Assembly: GCA_004376105.1 (NCBI GenBank)
Contig: SOKA01000037.1
Coordinates: 1-34,839, forward strand
DNA length: 34,839 nucleotides
From: Dehalococcoidia bacterium
GTDB lineage: Bacteria > Chloroflexota > Dehalococcoidia > Dehalococcoidales > E44-bin46
Direction: 5' to 3'
The position numbers were made by a program, and so were the translations under genes. A model generated the notes under the pieces. That model made no database searches and was not told where the DNA came from. It saw only the letters and a list, made by a program, of their open reading frames with translations. Every line of letters starts with the position of its first letter. Position 1 is the first letter of the stretch. Below, in pieces: positions 1 to 7,091 of this stretch.

Positions 1-464
1 TACATAACAGCCAGTAATACGGCGCTATCTTCACAATCACCATAACCAACCCCATCTTGGTCAATAGTAGTAGCCAGCTCATCGGCATTTTGGGCAAACT
101 CTTCATGCTTAAACTGGTCTATATCAGAAGTATACCTTACCCTATCCCGGACAAAGCGAAATACTGCTTCCGCCCTCTGTATTTTGTCCGGGTTTTTGGC
201 GGCAATTTGCTCACCTAAGCTGTAGGCTAGAGCAGCTTCTTTCCCCAGGCTCTCGTAGGCTATGACCGGACGGAAGGTCGTCTTAGTTAGTTGATAAAAA
301 CCATCTTCACCAAGGGCGCTGGTTCTACATATTTCCCAGTTATCAAAAACTTCACCATTTATCTCGTGGAAACCGGCTGATGGAGTTGCCGATGCATAAC
401 TAGTAACGGCTAACCCAGCTACCAATACCAATATTAAGCCTAGTAAAATTTTAGTCCTGTTCAT
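1..464 (-). CDS. Secreted transglutaminase-like cysteine protein (3' part outside window)
   Basis: The reading frame starts at an ATG at 462-464 and runs off the left edge after 154 codons. Residues 1-25 form a signal peptide: Asn-Arg-Thr-Lys, then a hydrophobic stretch (ILLGLILVLVAGLAV) and an Ala-rich cleavage region, so the product is exported. Around residue 144 the motif GYGDCEDSAVLL matches the cysteine-containing helix of the transglutaminase/papain-like superfamily (GxCxD followed by a hydrophobic helix). The His and Asp of the triad would lie beyond the edge. The preceding segment (RAEAVFRFVRDRVRYTSD) is typical of the helix before that cysteine. The start is 4 nt after the DUF350 stop codon, so the two genes are almost certainly co-transcribed. 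Substrate unknown; a protease or peptide-crosslinking role is family-level inference only. Confidence 0.75.
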   Translation of the reverse strand, partial: MNRTKILLGLILVLVAGLAVTSYASATPSAGFHEINGEVFDNWEICRTSALGEDGFYQLTKTTFRPVIAYESLGKEAALAYSLGEQIAAKNPDKIQRAEAVFRFVRDRVRYTSDIDQFKHEEFAQNADELATTIDQDGVGYGDCEDSAVLLAVM

Positions 465-468
465 ACTC

Positions 469-954
469 TCAAAATGGTGTTGTTAATGCGGCATGGAGTA
501 TTAAGCCAAAGAAAATGAGGTAGCCAAAGACGTAGATACCTACTGCCACAGGACTTTTGTTGATGCTTATAAATGGTATTTTGGGTGTCAGTTTATCCAC
601 AATGCGCAGCAACGCTATTCCAATTCCCAGACTTATGGCAAAGCTTATTGCGGCTAACCCCCAGGTTCTAAAATCAAAGATATAGCCTACTATGGAGCCA
701 CCGATCGCAGTGTATGCAGTAGCAGCTCCATGGATGACAAGACCAACCAGGATGAAAAAACCAGCAATGAATAGCCCGGTAGCAATGGGGCTTTCTCCAA
801 TACGCTGGCGCTCATGAATATGAGGGGTAAGGGCATCTAGTGCCCTAATCCCAAGCCAGGCAAGGAGAGTGCAGATGAAGACGAGCACTATAATTCTGGC
901 TAGCCATATCAAAACAGTTAACCAGAAAGGGAGGGCTAAACCTAGCTCAGGCAT
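469..954 (-). CDS. DUF350-family (YjfL-like) membrane protein
   Basis: A 161-residue protein that is almost wholly hydrophobic, with about four to five membrane segments. It shows an internal duplication: residues about 42-80 (LTPHIHERQRIGESPIATG...) resemble about 122-160 (LTPKIPFISINKSPVAVG...), both followed by an FxxxGLxxHAA helix. This two-repeat layout is the hallmark of the DUF350/YjfL family, whose biochemical function is not known to me. The ATG is preceded by GGAAGG. A sigma70-like promoter lies about 100 nt upstream. The stop is 4 nt from the start of the exported transglutaminase-like protein, suggesting a joint envelope role. DUF350 genes elsewhere neighbour envelope-stress and peptide-ligase genes; that link is background, not evidence here. 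Confidence 0.8.
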   Translation of the reverse strand: MPELGLALPFWLTVLIWLARIIVLVFICTLLAWLGIRALDALTPHIHERQRIGESPIATGLFIAGFFILVGLVIHGAATAYTAIGGSIVGYIFDFRTWGLAAISFAISLGIGIALLRIVDKLTPKIPFISINKSPVAVGIYVFGYLIFFGLILHAALTTPF

Positions 955-1054
955 AAAGTACCTTCCATATTGTCATTGTCTATATTAGGTTAGCTGTAAT
1001 AGGGTGATAAAAGCAGGGACATTAAATGGAACTAAGTTTTTATTTAATAACCCT

Positions 1055-1083
1055 AGTATATCCCTTTCCCTTGACTAAGACAA
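1055..1083 (-). promoter_or_regulatory. Predicted sigma70-type promoter for the DUF350/transglutaminase pair
   Basis: On the minus strand TTGTCT (1078-1083) and TATACT (1055-1060) are separated by 17 nt. Transcription would start near 1048, leaving a leader of about 95 nt. It lies just downstream of the pcm stop codon. Motif match only. Confidence 0.5.
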
Positions 1084-1098
1084 GGTTTTAAGGAATTT

Positions 1099-1737
1099 TT
1101 ATTCTTCCTCCCAGGCATCCTTACCGATAAGGGAGACAAAGCGGCAGCCGCCCAAATTCTGAACTATATTCTTCTTTCTATGCTTGGTGATTTTATATAA
1201 CTCTTGCACATAGCGCGAGCCTACAGGAATCACCAGCCGTCCACCAATTGCTAGTTGAGCCAGAAGGTCAGCTGGCACTCTGGGGGCACCAGCGGTAACC
1301 ATTATAGCGTTATAAGGTGCCCCACTTTGCCAACCCAAGGTCTCCTTAGCCAGGTGGACCTCAATATTGGTATAGCCTAGGCTATCCAATACCCTCTTGG
1401 CTGCCTCAGCCAGAGGTGGCAGGCGCTCGGTGGTAATCACTAACCGGGCTAATTCAGCTAGAATGGCTGCCTGATAGCCACTGCCTGTCCCTACCTCCAG
1501 CACCTTTTCATTGCCAGTAAGTTCTAAAGCCTCAGTCATAAGGGCAATAATAAGTGGCTGTGAAATTGTCTGGTCAAAGCCGATAGGCAATGGCCTATCT
1601 TCATAGGCTAGGTATTGCTCTTCTGGTGGCACAAAACGTTCTCGCGGAATGCGAGCCATAGCTGCTAATACCCGTTCATCTCTAATTTCAGTGCTAAGGT
1701 GCCTAATTAACTCGGCTCTCATTGCTTCAAAGTCCAT
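1099..1737 (-). CDS. pcm: Protein-L-isoaspartate O-methyltransferase
   Basis: Repairs isoaspartyl residues in damaged proteins by SAM-dependent methylation; cytoplasmic. The 212-residue product carries the family features in order: RVLAAMARIPRERFVP near the N-terminus, the substrate-site stretch GFDQTISQPLIIALM, SAM motif I (VLEVGTGSGYQAA), and the post-motif region GAPRVPADLLAQLAIGGRLVIPVG. The length is normal. In-frame GTG codons at 1749 and 1746 also exist, but the Shine-Dalgarno-like AGGAG (1750-1754) abuts them. The ATG at 1737, giving MDFEAMRAEL, fits family alignments better, so the start is moderately certain. It lies 25 nt downstream of a small membrane-protein gene (13 nt if the upstream GTG is used) and is probably in the same transcript as xerD and that gene. 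Confidence 0.93.
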   Translation of the reverse strand: MDFEAMRAELIRHLSTEIRDERVLAAMARIPRERFVPPEEQYLAYEDRPLPIGFDQTISQPLIIALMTEALELTGNEKVLEVGTGSGYQAAILAELARLVITTERLPPLAEAAKRVLDSLGYTNIEVHLAKETLGWQSGAPYNAIMVTAGAPRVPADLLAQLAIGGRLVIPVGSRYVQELYKITKHRKKNIVQNLGGCRFVSLIGKDAWEEE

Positions 1738-1762
1738 GGTGAGCACCACTCCTAGGACGAAA

Positions 1763-2038
1763 TTAAGATAAAACCAAAGCTAGCACTACCAGAGTAACCA
1801 GCATTATCCCGCCTAGAATACCGATTCTTCGCAGCTCAGTAGCTATGTGAGGGTAACGAGCTACAGTCGGGGTTGGTTCCTTTACCGAAGGAGCAGCCAC
1901 CTTGGAGGGGGCAGCCGGCTCATAGGTTTGAGCAACGGCTTGCTGTTGAGTAGCTGTGGCGGTAGAGATTTGCTTTCTTTTTCTTTTTTTACTTTGGGGT
2001 AAATGCTTTCCCCGGCGACGTCGTGATTTACTAGCCAT
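1763..2038 (-). CDS. Small basic protein with a C-terminal membrane anchor
   Basis: A 91-residue protein I do not recognise. Residues 1-25 are strongly basic (KSRRRRGKHLPQSKKRKRKQ), followed by an Ala/Thr/Gln/Pro-rich low-complexity linker (about 26-60). One hydrophobic helix (IGILGGIMLVTLVVLALVLS) ends the protein. This is the layout of a tail-anchored protein with a basic cytoplasmic head that could contact nucleic acid or ribosomes. GGAGG stands before the ATG. It lies 14 nt after xerD and 25 nt before pcm. Function unknown. Confidence 0.6.
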   Translation of the reverse strand: MASKSRRRRGKHLPQSKKRKRKQISTATATQQQAVAQTYEPAAPSKVAAPSVKEPTPTVARYPHIATELRRIGILGGIMLVTLVVLALVLS

Positions 2039-2052
2039 CTAGAGCCTCCGCA

Positions 2053-2961
2053 TTACTTAGCCCTGGGGTGGGATTTCTCATAGGTGCGTCGGATATGCTC
2101 CGTAGTAAGGTGGGTGTAAACTTGCGTAGTAGAGATGTTAGCGTGACCCAATAATTCCTGGACTGACCTCAGGTCAGCCCCACCACTCAGCATATGAGTA
2201 GCAAAGCTATGTCTCAGGGTATGAGGGGTAATCTCTTTATCCAGCTCGGCTGATTTAGCATAACCTTTTAATATTTGCCAAAGTCCCTGTCTAGTCAGTC
2301 TCTCACCACGGCGGTTAAGAAACAAAGCCTTCTCAGTATCATTATGGGTCAGGCGAGGGCGAGATTCTTTTACATATTCTTCTACTACCAAAGCTGCTTG
2401 TTTATAAATAGGGATAAGCCGCTCTTTATGCCCCTTACCAAAGCAGCGCACATAGCCACCCTCTATATCTATATCACTCACGTTCAAAGATACCAACTCG
2501 CTCACCCTCATGCCACTGGCATATAATAACTCCAGTATTGCCCTATCCCTTTTGGCTTCTGGCGTAGACAGCTTAGTTGGCTGTTCCAACAAGCGGCGAA
2601 CCTGGCTAATTGAGATAGGTTTAGGCAGTGACCTCCCCACTTTAGGTGAATCAACCTTGTGTGAAGGGTTGTCTTTTATGTTGCCTTCAGCCACCATGAA
2701 GTTAAAGAAAGACCTGGCAGCAGCTACCTTGCGGGCTACTGTAGTGGCAGCATAGTTCCTCTGCTTAAGATTAAGCAGATGGCTTAGCATCCCTTGCCGA
2801 TTAAAGCTAGCCCACGAGGTAGTGAAGTCACGCTTGGCAGCTTCTTCCTCAACAAAGCTAGCTAATTGATAGAGGTCATTGCGATAAGCAGCTACTGTGT
2901 TTTCAGAAAAGCCTTTCTCCACAGTAAGATAAGTTAGAAAACTGTTAATATCCTCTTTCAC
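2053..2961 (-). CDS. xerD: Tyrosine recombinase XerC/XerD
   Basis: Site-specific recombinase, expected to resolve chromosome dimers at dif with FtsK. The N-terminal SAM-like domain (INSFLTYLTVEKGFSENTVAAYRNDL) is followed by the catalytic domain. All active-site residues can be seen, numbering from the upstream GTG at 2964: Arg153 (GMRVSEL), Lys177 (GKGHKER), His248 and Arg251 (HTLRHSFATHML), His274 (LLGHANISTT) and Tyr283 (VYTHL). The length of about 302 matches host Xer proteins and not the longer phage integrases. Two tandem GTG codons are possible; GGAGGAGG (2966-2973) is better spaced for the GTG at 2961. The gene heads a minus-strand set with the small membrane protein and pcm, divergent from the hypothetical at 3100. 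XerC and XerD cannot be separated by eye. Confidence 0.93.
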   Translation of the reverse strand: MKEDINSFLTYLTVEKGFSENTVAAYRNDLYQLASFVEEEAAKRDFTTSWASFNRQGMLSHLLNLKQRNYAATTVARKVAAARSFFNFMVAEGNIKDNPSHKVDSPKVGRSLPKPISISQVRRLLEQPTKLSTPEAKRDRAILELLYASGMRVSELVSLNVSDIDIEGGYVRCFGKGHKERLIPIYKQAALVVEEYVKESRPRLTHNDTEKALFLNRRGERLTRQGLWQILKGYAKSAELDKEITPHTLRHSFATHMLSGGADLRSVQELLGHANISTTQVYTHLTTEHIRRTYEKSHPRAK

Positions 2962-3077
2962 CACACCTCCTCCAGCTTTTTATACATTTTAACATAACTA
3001 AAAAGAAAATTCAGCCCGGTAAAGCTTCCTTGATAAACGACCTGGCACATAGAGTTTTTATTAGGTAATTAGGTTTG

Positions 3078-3086
3078 TGCTATACT
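3078..3086 (+). promoter_or_regulatory. Extended -10 element of the 3100 gene
   Basis: TGC followed by TATACT (3081-3086) forms an extended -10 box with no convincing -35. The predicted start near 3093 leaves a very short leader of about 7 nt before the ATG at 3100; AAAGGTAG lies immediately before the start codon. Confidence 0.4.
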
Positions 3087-3099
3087 TAAGTAAAGGTAG

Positions 3100-3861
3100 A
3101 TGAGCAAGTTTATACGTAAGTTAAGTCAGGCTTGGCAGAGTGGGCTCCAGCCTATGGGGTTTAGGGCGGGGCAATCGGGCTCACAAAGGCCCAAAATGCT
3201 GCTCATTGCCAGTTTGGCTCAGGTTAATGTTGATAGCTTGGCTGATTATGTGGCTGGGGCTGATGCTGGGCTGTTACGTATTTCCAAATTGAGCTCGGGA
3301 ACTGAAACCCTTAAAAAAATGTCTCAAGCTGTGCCTGATATTCCCTGGGGTGGGTGGCTAAGAGATATTAGCTGGGGAGAGATGAAGCCGATGAAGATGG
3401 TTGGTTGTGATTTTGTGGTTTTCCCGGCGGCTAATACCTCGTTGGCAATACTTCAAAATAGTGAAGTGGGTAAGATATTAGAGGTAGAGGCATCGCTCAG
3501 TGAAGGTTTGTTGAGGACAATTGATGAGTTACCTGTGGATGCCGTGCTTATCACTGGCGAACAGAAAGAGGATTATTTTCTTACTTGGCAGCATCTAATG
3601 CTCTTTTGGCGCTTTGCCGATTCGTTGGCTAAACCCTTGTTAGTCTCAGTACCATCAAGAGTGATGACTAACGAGCTTCAGGTGCTGTGGGAAGCGGGGG
3701 TGGGTGGTGTGATAGTGGAGGCAGGGGTTGGGGGATTAAAGGAGTTGCGACAGGCGATTGATAAATTAACCTTTCCCCCGCAACGTAGGCGGAGAAAGGC
3801 GGGGGCTTTGCTGCCTCACATTAGTGGTGCGGGGCCGGATGCAGCCACTGAAGAAGAGTAG
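3100..3861 (+). CDS. Hypothetical protein, possible TIM-barrel-like fold
   Basis: A 253-residue cytoplasmic protein with no signal peptide or membrane segment. I do not recognise the family. The alternation of strands and helices (MLLIASLAQV, ADAGLLRIS, CDFVVFPA, VDAVLITGEQ, KPLLVSVPS, VGGVIVEAGVGG) suggests a beta/alpha barrel like those of phosphate-binding or indole-glycerol-phosphate-type enzymes, and VGGVIVEAGVGG could be a late-barrel phosphate loop. The basic N-terminus (about 1-32) and the Arg-rich and acidic C-terminal tail look disordered. It stands alone, divergent from xerD and upstream of the putative regulator at 4096. No catalytic residues can be named. Confidence 0.7.
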   Translation: MSKFIRKLSQAWQSGLQPMGFRAGQSGSQRPKMLLIASLAQVNVDSLADYVAGADAGLLRISKLSSGTETLKKMSQAVPDIPWGGWLRDISWGEMKPMKMVGCDFVVFPAANTSLAILQNSEVGKILEVEASLSEGLLRTIDELPVDAVLITGEQKEDYFLTWQHLMLFWRFADSLAKPLLVSVPSRVMTNELQVLWEAGVGGVIVEAGVGGLKELRQAIDKLTFPPQRRRRKAGALLPHISGAGPDAATEEE

Positions 3862-3938
3862 TTTTTGTGCTCACCTCAACTAGTAGCCATCTCAAGCCTA
3901 AGGCTATTGCCGCCGAATTATCAAAAACTCCAGCTAAA

Positions 3939-3978
3939 GGGTAGACCTTTTTGTATTGTCTTTGGTAGACTCCTTTTG
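3939..3978 (+). repeat. Upstream copy of a 40-bp repeat with two RGTAKACY octamers
   Basis: GGTAGACC (3940-3947) and GGTAGACT (3964-3971) are spaced 24 nt apart within a 40-bp block. The block is imperfectly repeated about 107 nt downstream (4047-4085), where it overlaps a promoter. The -10-like TATTGT (3954-3959) is kept but the matching -35 is not, so this looks like a duplicated promoter/operator that keeps binding sites without promoter function. Confidence 0.55.
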
Positions 3979-3997
3979 AGAATCATAATTGAGAATC
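3976..3997 (+). repeat. Short tandem direct repeat TTGAGAATC x2
   Basis: TTGAGAATC occurs at 3976-3984 and 3989-3997, 13 nt start to start, just after the first octamer pair and about 40 nt before the promoter at 4038. It may be an extra protein-binding site. No further evidence. Confidence 0.3.
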
Positions 3998-4037
3998 GCA
4001 TGGTAATCGCGTCGTTTATAGCTTTTCTGGCCGGGGC

Positions 4038-4066
4038 TTGACAAATGGGTATACCTTTTGTATTAT
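4038..4066 (+). promoter_or_regulatory. Near-consensus sigma70 promoter of the RHH/degV cluster
   Basis: TTGACA (4038-4043) and TATTAT (4061-4066) are separated by exactly 17 nt, the clearest promoter in the window. The expected start is near 4073, 23 nt before the ATG at 4096, with AGGAGG at 4086-4091. The perfect 8-bp palindrome GGTATACC sits inside the -35/-10 spacer. Confidence 0.75.
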
Positions 4067-4085
4067 TTTTAGTAGACTATTTTTA
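4047..4085 (+). promoter_or_regulatory. Candidate operator pair overlapping the promoter
   Basis: Two octamers fit RGTAKACY: GGTATACC (4048-4055), in the promoter spacer, and AGTAGACT (4071-4078), over the predicted transcription start. They are 23 nt apart, about two helical turns. The same arrangement occurs in the upstream copy at 3939-3978. An 11-nt piece of the block (TTTTTAGTAGA) recurs at 4484-4494, just before degV1. Position and pairing suggest repression, most simply autorepression by the next gene. No binding data. Confidence 0.5.
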
Positions 4086-4095
4086 GGAGGATGGT

Positions 4096-4449
4096 ATGGG
4101 TAAGCTTATCGTTTATAGTTTTAAGATTGAGAAAGAGCAGCTTGATCGTGCCAAGAGGTTTCTTGCCCGCCAGGGAGCACTGCTTCAGGACAGCTTGCGG
4201 GACTTTATTGAGGTCGCTGCTGATTGTGAGCAATGCCTTGAACTACATGAAGAAGAGGCATCAATTAGTGAATTGCAAAGTGCCTTCGCTACCCTTCTTG
4301 CCAAATCCAAGGATGCATGGTATCTGAATAGCCTTCTTCAGGAAGCGGTGATGAAGATAGCAAAGATGAGTAAAGTGCCTCTAGATTTTATTATGAATGT
4401 GCTGGGCGAGGCACGACGAGTTAAGCCGGTAGTGGTGCGCAGGATGTAG
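4096..4449 (+). CDS. Putative ribbon-helix-helix regulator with a unique C-terminal domain
   Basis: A 117-residue protein, not assigned to a named family. Residues 1-45 follow the ribbon-helix-helix pattern: a short strand (KLIVYSFKI), helix EKEQLDRAKRFLARQG, a turn, then helix LLQDSLRDFIEVAAD. This resembles MetJ/Arc-class DNA-binding domains, which bind tandem operators as dimers of dimers. Residues 46-117 are helical, carry Cys54 and Cys57? (the stretch EVAADCEQCLEL holds a CxxC pair) and end in a basic tail (RRVKPVVVRRM). The CxxC could bind metal or sense redox state. AGGAGG precedes the ATG. Its promoter is overlaid by paired octamers, suggesting autoregulation. degV1 follows after 56 nt. 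The RHH assignment is inference from pattern alone. Confidence 0.55.
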   Translation: MGKLIVYSFKIEKEQLDRAKRFLARQGALLQDSLRDFIEVAADCEQCLELHEEEASISELQSAFATLLAKSKDAWYLNSLLQEAVMKIAKMSKVPLDFIMNVLGEARRVKPVVVRRM

Positions 4450-4505
4450 CCATTCCTGCAGGATAGCAAGTAACTAGAGCACGTTTTTAGTAGAGAAGGT
4501 TAATT

Positions 4506-5186
4506 ATGGGGAAAGTAGCCATTAGTGCTGATTCTGTTTCCCTGACTCCAGAAAAGGCAAGGGAATATGGTTTTACCATGATTCCCTTGCCTATTATTAT
4601 GGGTGGTAAACAGTATCTGGATACAGAGATAAATATGGATGAGCTTTATGCCCGATTGGATACCAAGGAGAACCTGCCTAAGACCTCGACGGCTAATGTG
4701 GAGGAATTTTTGCGGTTTTTTGCTGAGCTCAGCCAGAAGGCAGAGGCTATCTTTCATATCTGTATGTCCTCAGTTTTTAGCCCCCAATATAATAACGCTT
4801 TAAAAGCTAAGGAACTGGCTGGTGAAAAATTACCGGGGACAAGGATTGAGGTGGCTGATTCACGCACAATAGGGATAGGGGTTCACTTCCTTTTCTATTA
4901 CGACAAGGGAGGCAGAGTATTTGAGGCTCGCACCTGGGCTGAAGCCGAGTCAGCAAGCAGCTTTAGGTCTATCGTTGAAGTTGACGCTTCCACGGGGGGA
5001 ACGGTGAAGCCCGTAGCCAGGGCTAAGACCGTAGCCCAGATAATGGATAAGCTGGTTGAGATAACCAAAGAAAGGGCTAACGGCAACAAGTTGTGTGCTG
5101 TCATCGGTCATACCAGAGTCCCTGACCGGGCTGAGAAGCTGAATGGTAAAGGGCTTATTGACTATACCTTCTCCACTAGGGCTTGA
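4506..5186 (+). CDS. DegV paralogue 1 with two internal deletions
   Basis: DegV/FakB proteins bind a fatty acid in a two-domain fold and present its carboxylate to a kinase. This copy has 226 residues against about 287-290 for the other three here. Aligning by eye with the copy at 6206, the N-terminal domain is complete (VAISADSVSLTPEKAREYG, PLPIIMGGKQYLDTEI, LPKTSTANVEEF). About 38 residues are then missing after IEVADSRTIG, the segment of two helices before the KGGR motif. About 26 more are missing after RVPDRAEKL, immediately before the final strand (NGKGLIDYTF). The frame stays open across both gaps, so it is either a shortened functional variant or a young decaying copy. The DNA around its stop codon resembles the 3' flank of degV3. 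RBS AAGG. It is 56 nt upstream of plsX. Confidence 0.8.
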   Translation: MGKVAISADSVSLTPEKAREYGFTMIPLPIIMGGKQYLDTEINMDELYARLDTKENLPKTSTANVEEFLRFFAELSQKAEAIFHICMSSVFSPQYNNALKAKELAGEKLPGTRIEVADSRTIGIGVHFLFYYDKGGRVFEARTWAEAESASSFRSIVEVDASTGGTVKPVARAKTVAQIMDKLVEITKERANGNKLCAVIGHTRVPDRAEKLNGKGLIDYTFSTRA

Positions 5187-5242
5187 TTAGGCTAGTTGTT
5201 TGCGACAATTAAGCTCTGTTTATCATCCGAAGGAGGTATCTC

Positions 5243-6193
5243 ATGGTCAGAGCTGACCAGAGGATAAGGATAGTGGTAGATGCTATGGGTGGTGATTATG
5301 CCCCTAGCGAGATAGTTAAGGGTGCGGTCTTGGCTGCGGAGAAAACTGACGTAGAGGTCGCCTTAGTTGGCCCTACAGATATCGTGGAAGCAGAGCTGGC
5401 TAAGTATGATGCCTCTCATTTACCCATTGGCTGTATCAGGGCTGATGAATTTATCAAAGAGGGTGAAAATCCGGCTCTAGCTGTGCGCCGCAAGCCTAAT
5501 GCCTCTATAGCGGTGGCGGCAAAGATGATGAAAGAAGGGGAGGCGGAGGGCTTAATTAGTGCCGGTCCTACAGGAGCAATAGTCGCCAGTGCCATCCAGT
5601 ATCTGGGTATGATGGAAGGGATAGAGCGTCCAGTAATCGGTGGGGCTATCTTTGATCCGGCTCCTAATACGGTAGTTTTTGATTGCGGGGTTAATATTGA
5701 TTGTAAGCCATATCACCTGTTAACCTTCGCCGTTGTCGGTTCTGTCTACTGTAAAAAGCTGTTGAATATCACTAATCCCACCATAGGTCTATTAAACATC
5801 GGCGCCGAGGAGAGTAAGGGTAATCAACTGACGAAGGAAACCTATCGTCTGCTACAGAGAAGCGGTTTGAATTTCATTGGCAACATAGAGGGCAACCAAA
5901 TCATGAGCGGGCGAGCCAATGTCCTTGTCTGTGATGCTTTTGTCGGTAATATACTGTTTAAGTTCGTTGAATCATTAGGCTTATTTAAAGACTCAGCCGG
6001 AAGGGACGAAAAACGTGACCTGGGTGGTGGTCTCATCTGGGGGGTTAATGGCATTGTCCGGAAGTTACACGGGTCTAGCCGAGCTCCTCATGTGGCGGTA
6101 AAGATAAATCATGTCAAGCAGGCGGTTGAAGTCGACCTGATAGGTGCCATCAAATCAGAGTTAACTACCATTATAAAGGAAATCAAATTATAA
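5243..6193 (+). CDS. plsX: Phosphate acyltransferase PlsX
   Basis: Converts acyl-ACP and phosphate into acyl-phosphate, the acyl donor for PlsY; a peripheral membrane enzyme. The 316-residue product starts IRIVVDAMGGDYAPSEIVKG, the family signature. It continues with EGLISAGPTGAIVASAI, TVVFDCGVNIDCKPYHL, IGLLNIGAEESKGNQLTKE, FIGNIEGNQIMSGRANVLVCDAFVGNI and the C-terminal GSSRAPHVAVKINH. Slightly shorter than the usual 330-345. A strong AAGGAGG lies before the ATG. It sits between degV1 (56 nt) and degV2 (12 nt), so acyl-phosphate production is physically linked with fatty-acid-binding proteins. plsY and gpsA are about 25 kb away in this window. Confidence 0.95.
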   Translation: MVRADQRIRIVVDAMGGDYAPSEIVKGAVLAAEKTDVEVALVGPTDIVEAELAKYDASHLPIGCIRADEFIKEGENPALAVRRKPNASIAVAAKMMKEGEAEGLISAGPTGAIVASAIQYLGMMEGIERPVIGGAIFDPAPNTVVFDCGVNIDCKPYHLLTFAVVGSVYCKKLLNITNPTIGLLNIGAEESKGNQLTKETYRLLQRSGLNFIGNIEGNQIMSGRANVLVCDAFVGNILFKFVESLGLFKDSAGRDEKRDLGGGLIWGVNGIVRKLHGSSRAPHVAVKINHVKQAVEVDLIGAIKSELTTIIKEIKL

Positions 6194-6205
6194 AAGGGGG
6201 TTAAT

Positions 6206-7072
6206 ATGAGAGAAGTAGCTATTATAGCCGAGAGTGTTGCTACCATAACACCAGAGGTAGCCCAAAAATATGACATCTCAGTGGTGCCCTTCCATATTAT
6301 AATGGATGGCAAGGACTATATAGAAACGGAGATAGATAAGGAACAGCTTTTTGCCCGACTTAGGAGTAAGGAAAACCTACCCACCACCTCACCTCCCTCT
6401 CCCGGAGAGTTCTTGGAATCCTTCACGAGGGCAAGCCAGCAGGCAAAGGCTATCTTAGTTGTTACCCTGACCTCTAGCTATTCCCAAGCCTATAATTCGG
6501 CACTAAACGCTAAAAAGTTGGCTCAGGAGCAATTACCCAACACCACCATTGAGGTATTGGACTCTCAGACTGTTGTCGGCGCCGAGATGCTTATTACCAT
6601 TGAGGCGGCAAAGGCAGCCAACGAAGGTAAAAGCCTCCCTGAAGTGACTGAAGTTGCCAATAAGATAAAGCAGCGTGTTTCCGAGTTTGCCCTGCGACCA
6701 TCTCTCTTTCACTTTGAGCACTACGGGAGAACGGGTAAGGCTAAAGGCTGGGCTAAGTCGGCAATCTCCACAGTAACCGTTCTAGAGACAGACGCCGCCA
6801 CTGGCGGTGCCGCCAAACCTGTATTAAGAGACAGAAAGCCAGCTAAGGCAGTAGAAGCTACGCTTGACCTCATAGAGGAAAGGACTAAAGGGAAGAGGTT
6901 GATTGCTGCCATAACCCATGTCAGTGTCCCTGATGAAGCTGAGAGGATAAAAAAGAAGCTATTGTCCCGGTTTAACCTAGCTGATGAAATTTATGTTTGC
7001 GAAATGCCCCCCATTGGTGCTGTTTTAAACGGAGAGGGCATAGTTGACATCGGATTCTACGCCGAGGATTGA
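6206..7072 (+). CDS. DegV paralogue 2 (fatty-acid-binding, FakB-like)
   Basis: A 288-residue, full-length DegV protein. Features in order: VAIIAESVATITPEVAQKYDISVVPFHIIMDGKDYIETEI; the carboxylate-binding TS loop (NLPTTSPPSPGEF, about 62-74); the second conserved serine stretch (VVTLTSSYSQAYNSA); IEVLDSQTVVGAEM; a GR motif (EHYGRTGKAKG) replacing the usual KGGRI; ETDAATGGAAKP; and the terminal strand GEGIVDIGFYAED. Of the four copies it best keeps the canonical TS motif. The GGGGG-containing ribosome site and 12-nt gap after plsX suggest translational coupling. A double-hairpin repeat follows the stop codon. The acyl specificity cannot be read from sequence. Confidence 0.9.
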   Translation: MREVAIIAESVATITPEVAQKYDISVVPFHIIMDGKDYIETEIDKEQLFARLRSKENLPTTSPPSPGEFLESFTRASQQAKAILVVTLTSSYSQAYNSALNAKKLAQEQLPNTTIEVLDSQTVVGAEMLITIEAAKAANEGKSLPEVTEVANKIKQRVSEFALRPSLFHFEHYGRTGKAKGWAKSAISTVTVLETDAATGGAAKPVLRDRKPAKAVEATLDLIEERTKGKRLIAAITHVSVPDEAERIKKKLLSRFNLADEIYVCEMPPIGAVLNGEGIVDIGFYAED

Positions 7073-7091
7073 CCTGCCGCTAGGAGGTGAA

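Noticed and set aside
2275..2755. Two open plus-strand frames of about 80 codons
   Set aside because: Both are antisense to xerD, whose catalytic residues are all present.
2053..2961. Tyrosine recombinase as a phage or island integrase
   Set aside because: Length and sequence match host XerC/D, neighbours are housekeeping genes, and no tRNA, att repeats or phage genes are nearby.
3976..3997. TTGAGAATC repeats read as a Fur box
   Set aside because: The match to the Fur consensus is poor, and no iron-related gene is nearby; kept only as an unexplained direct repeat.
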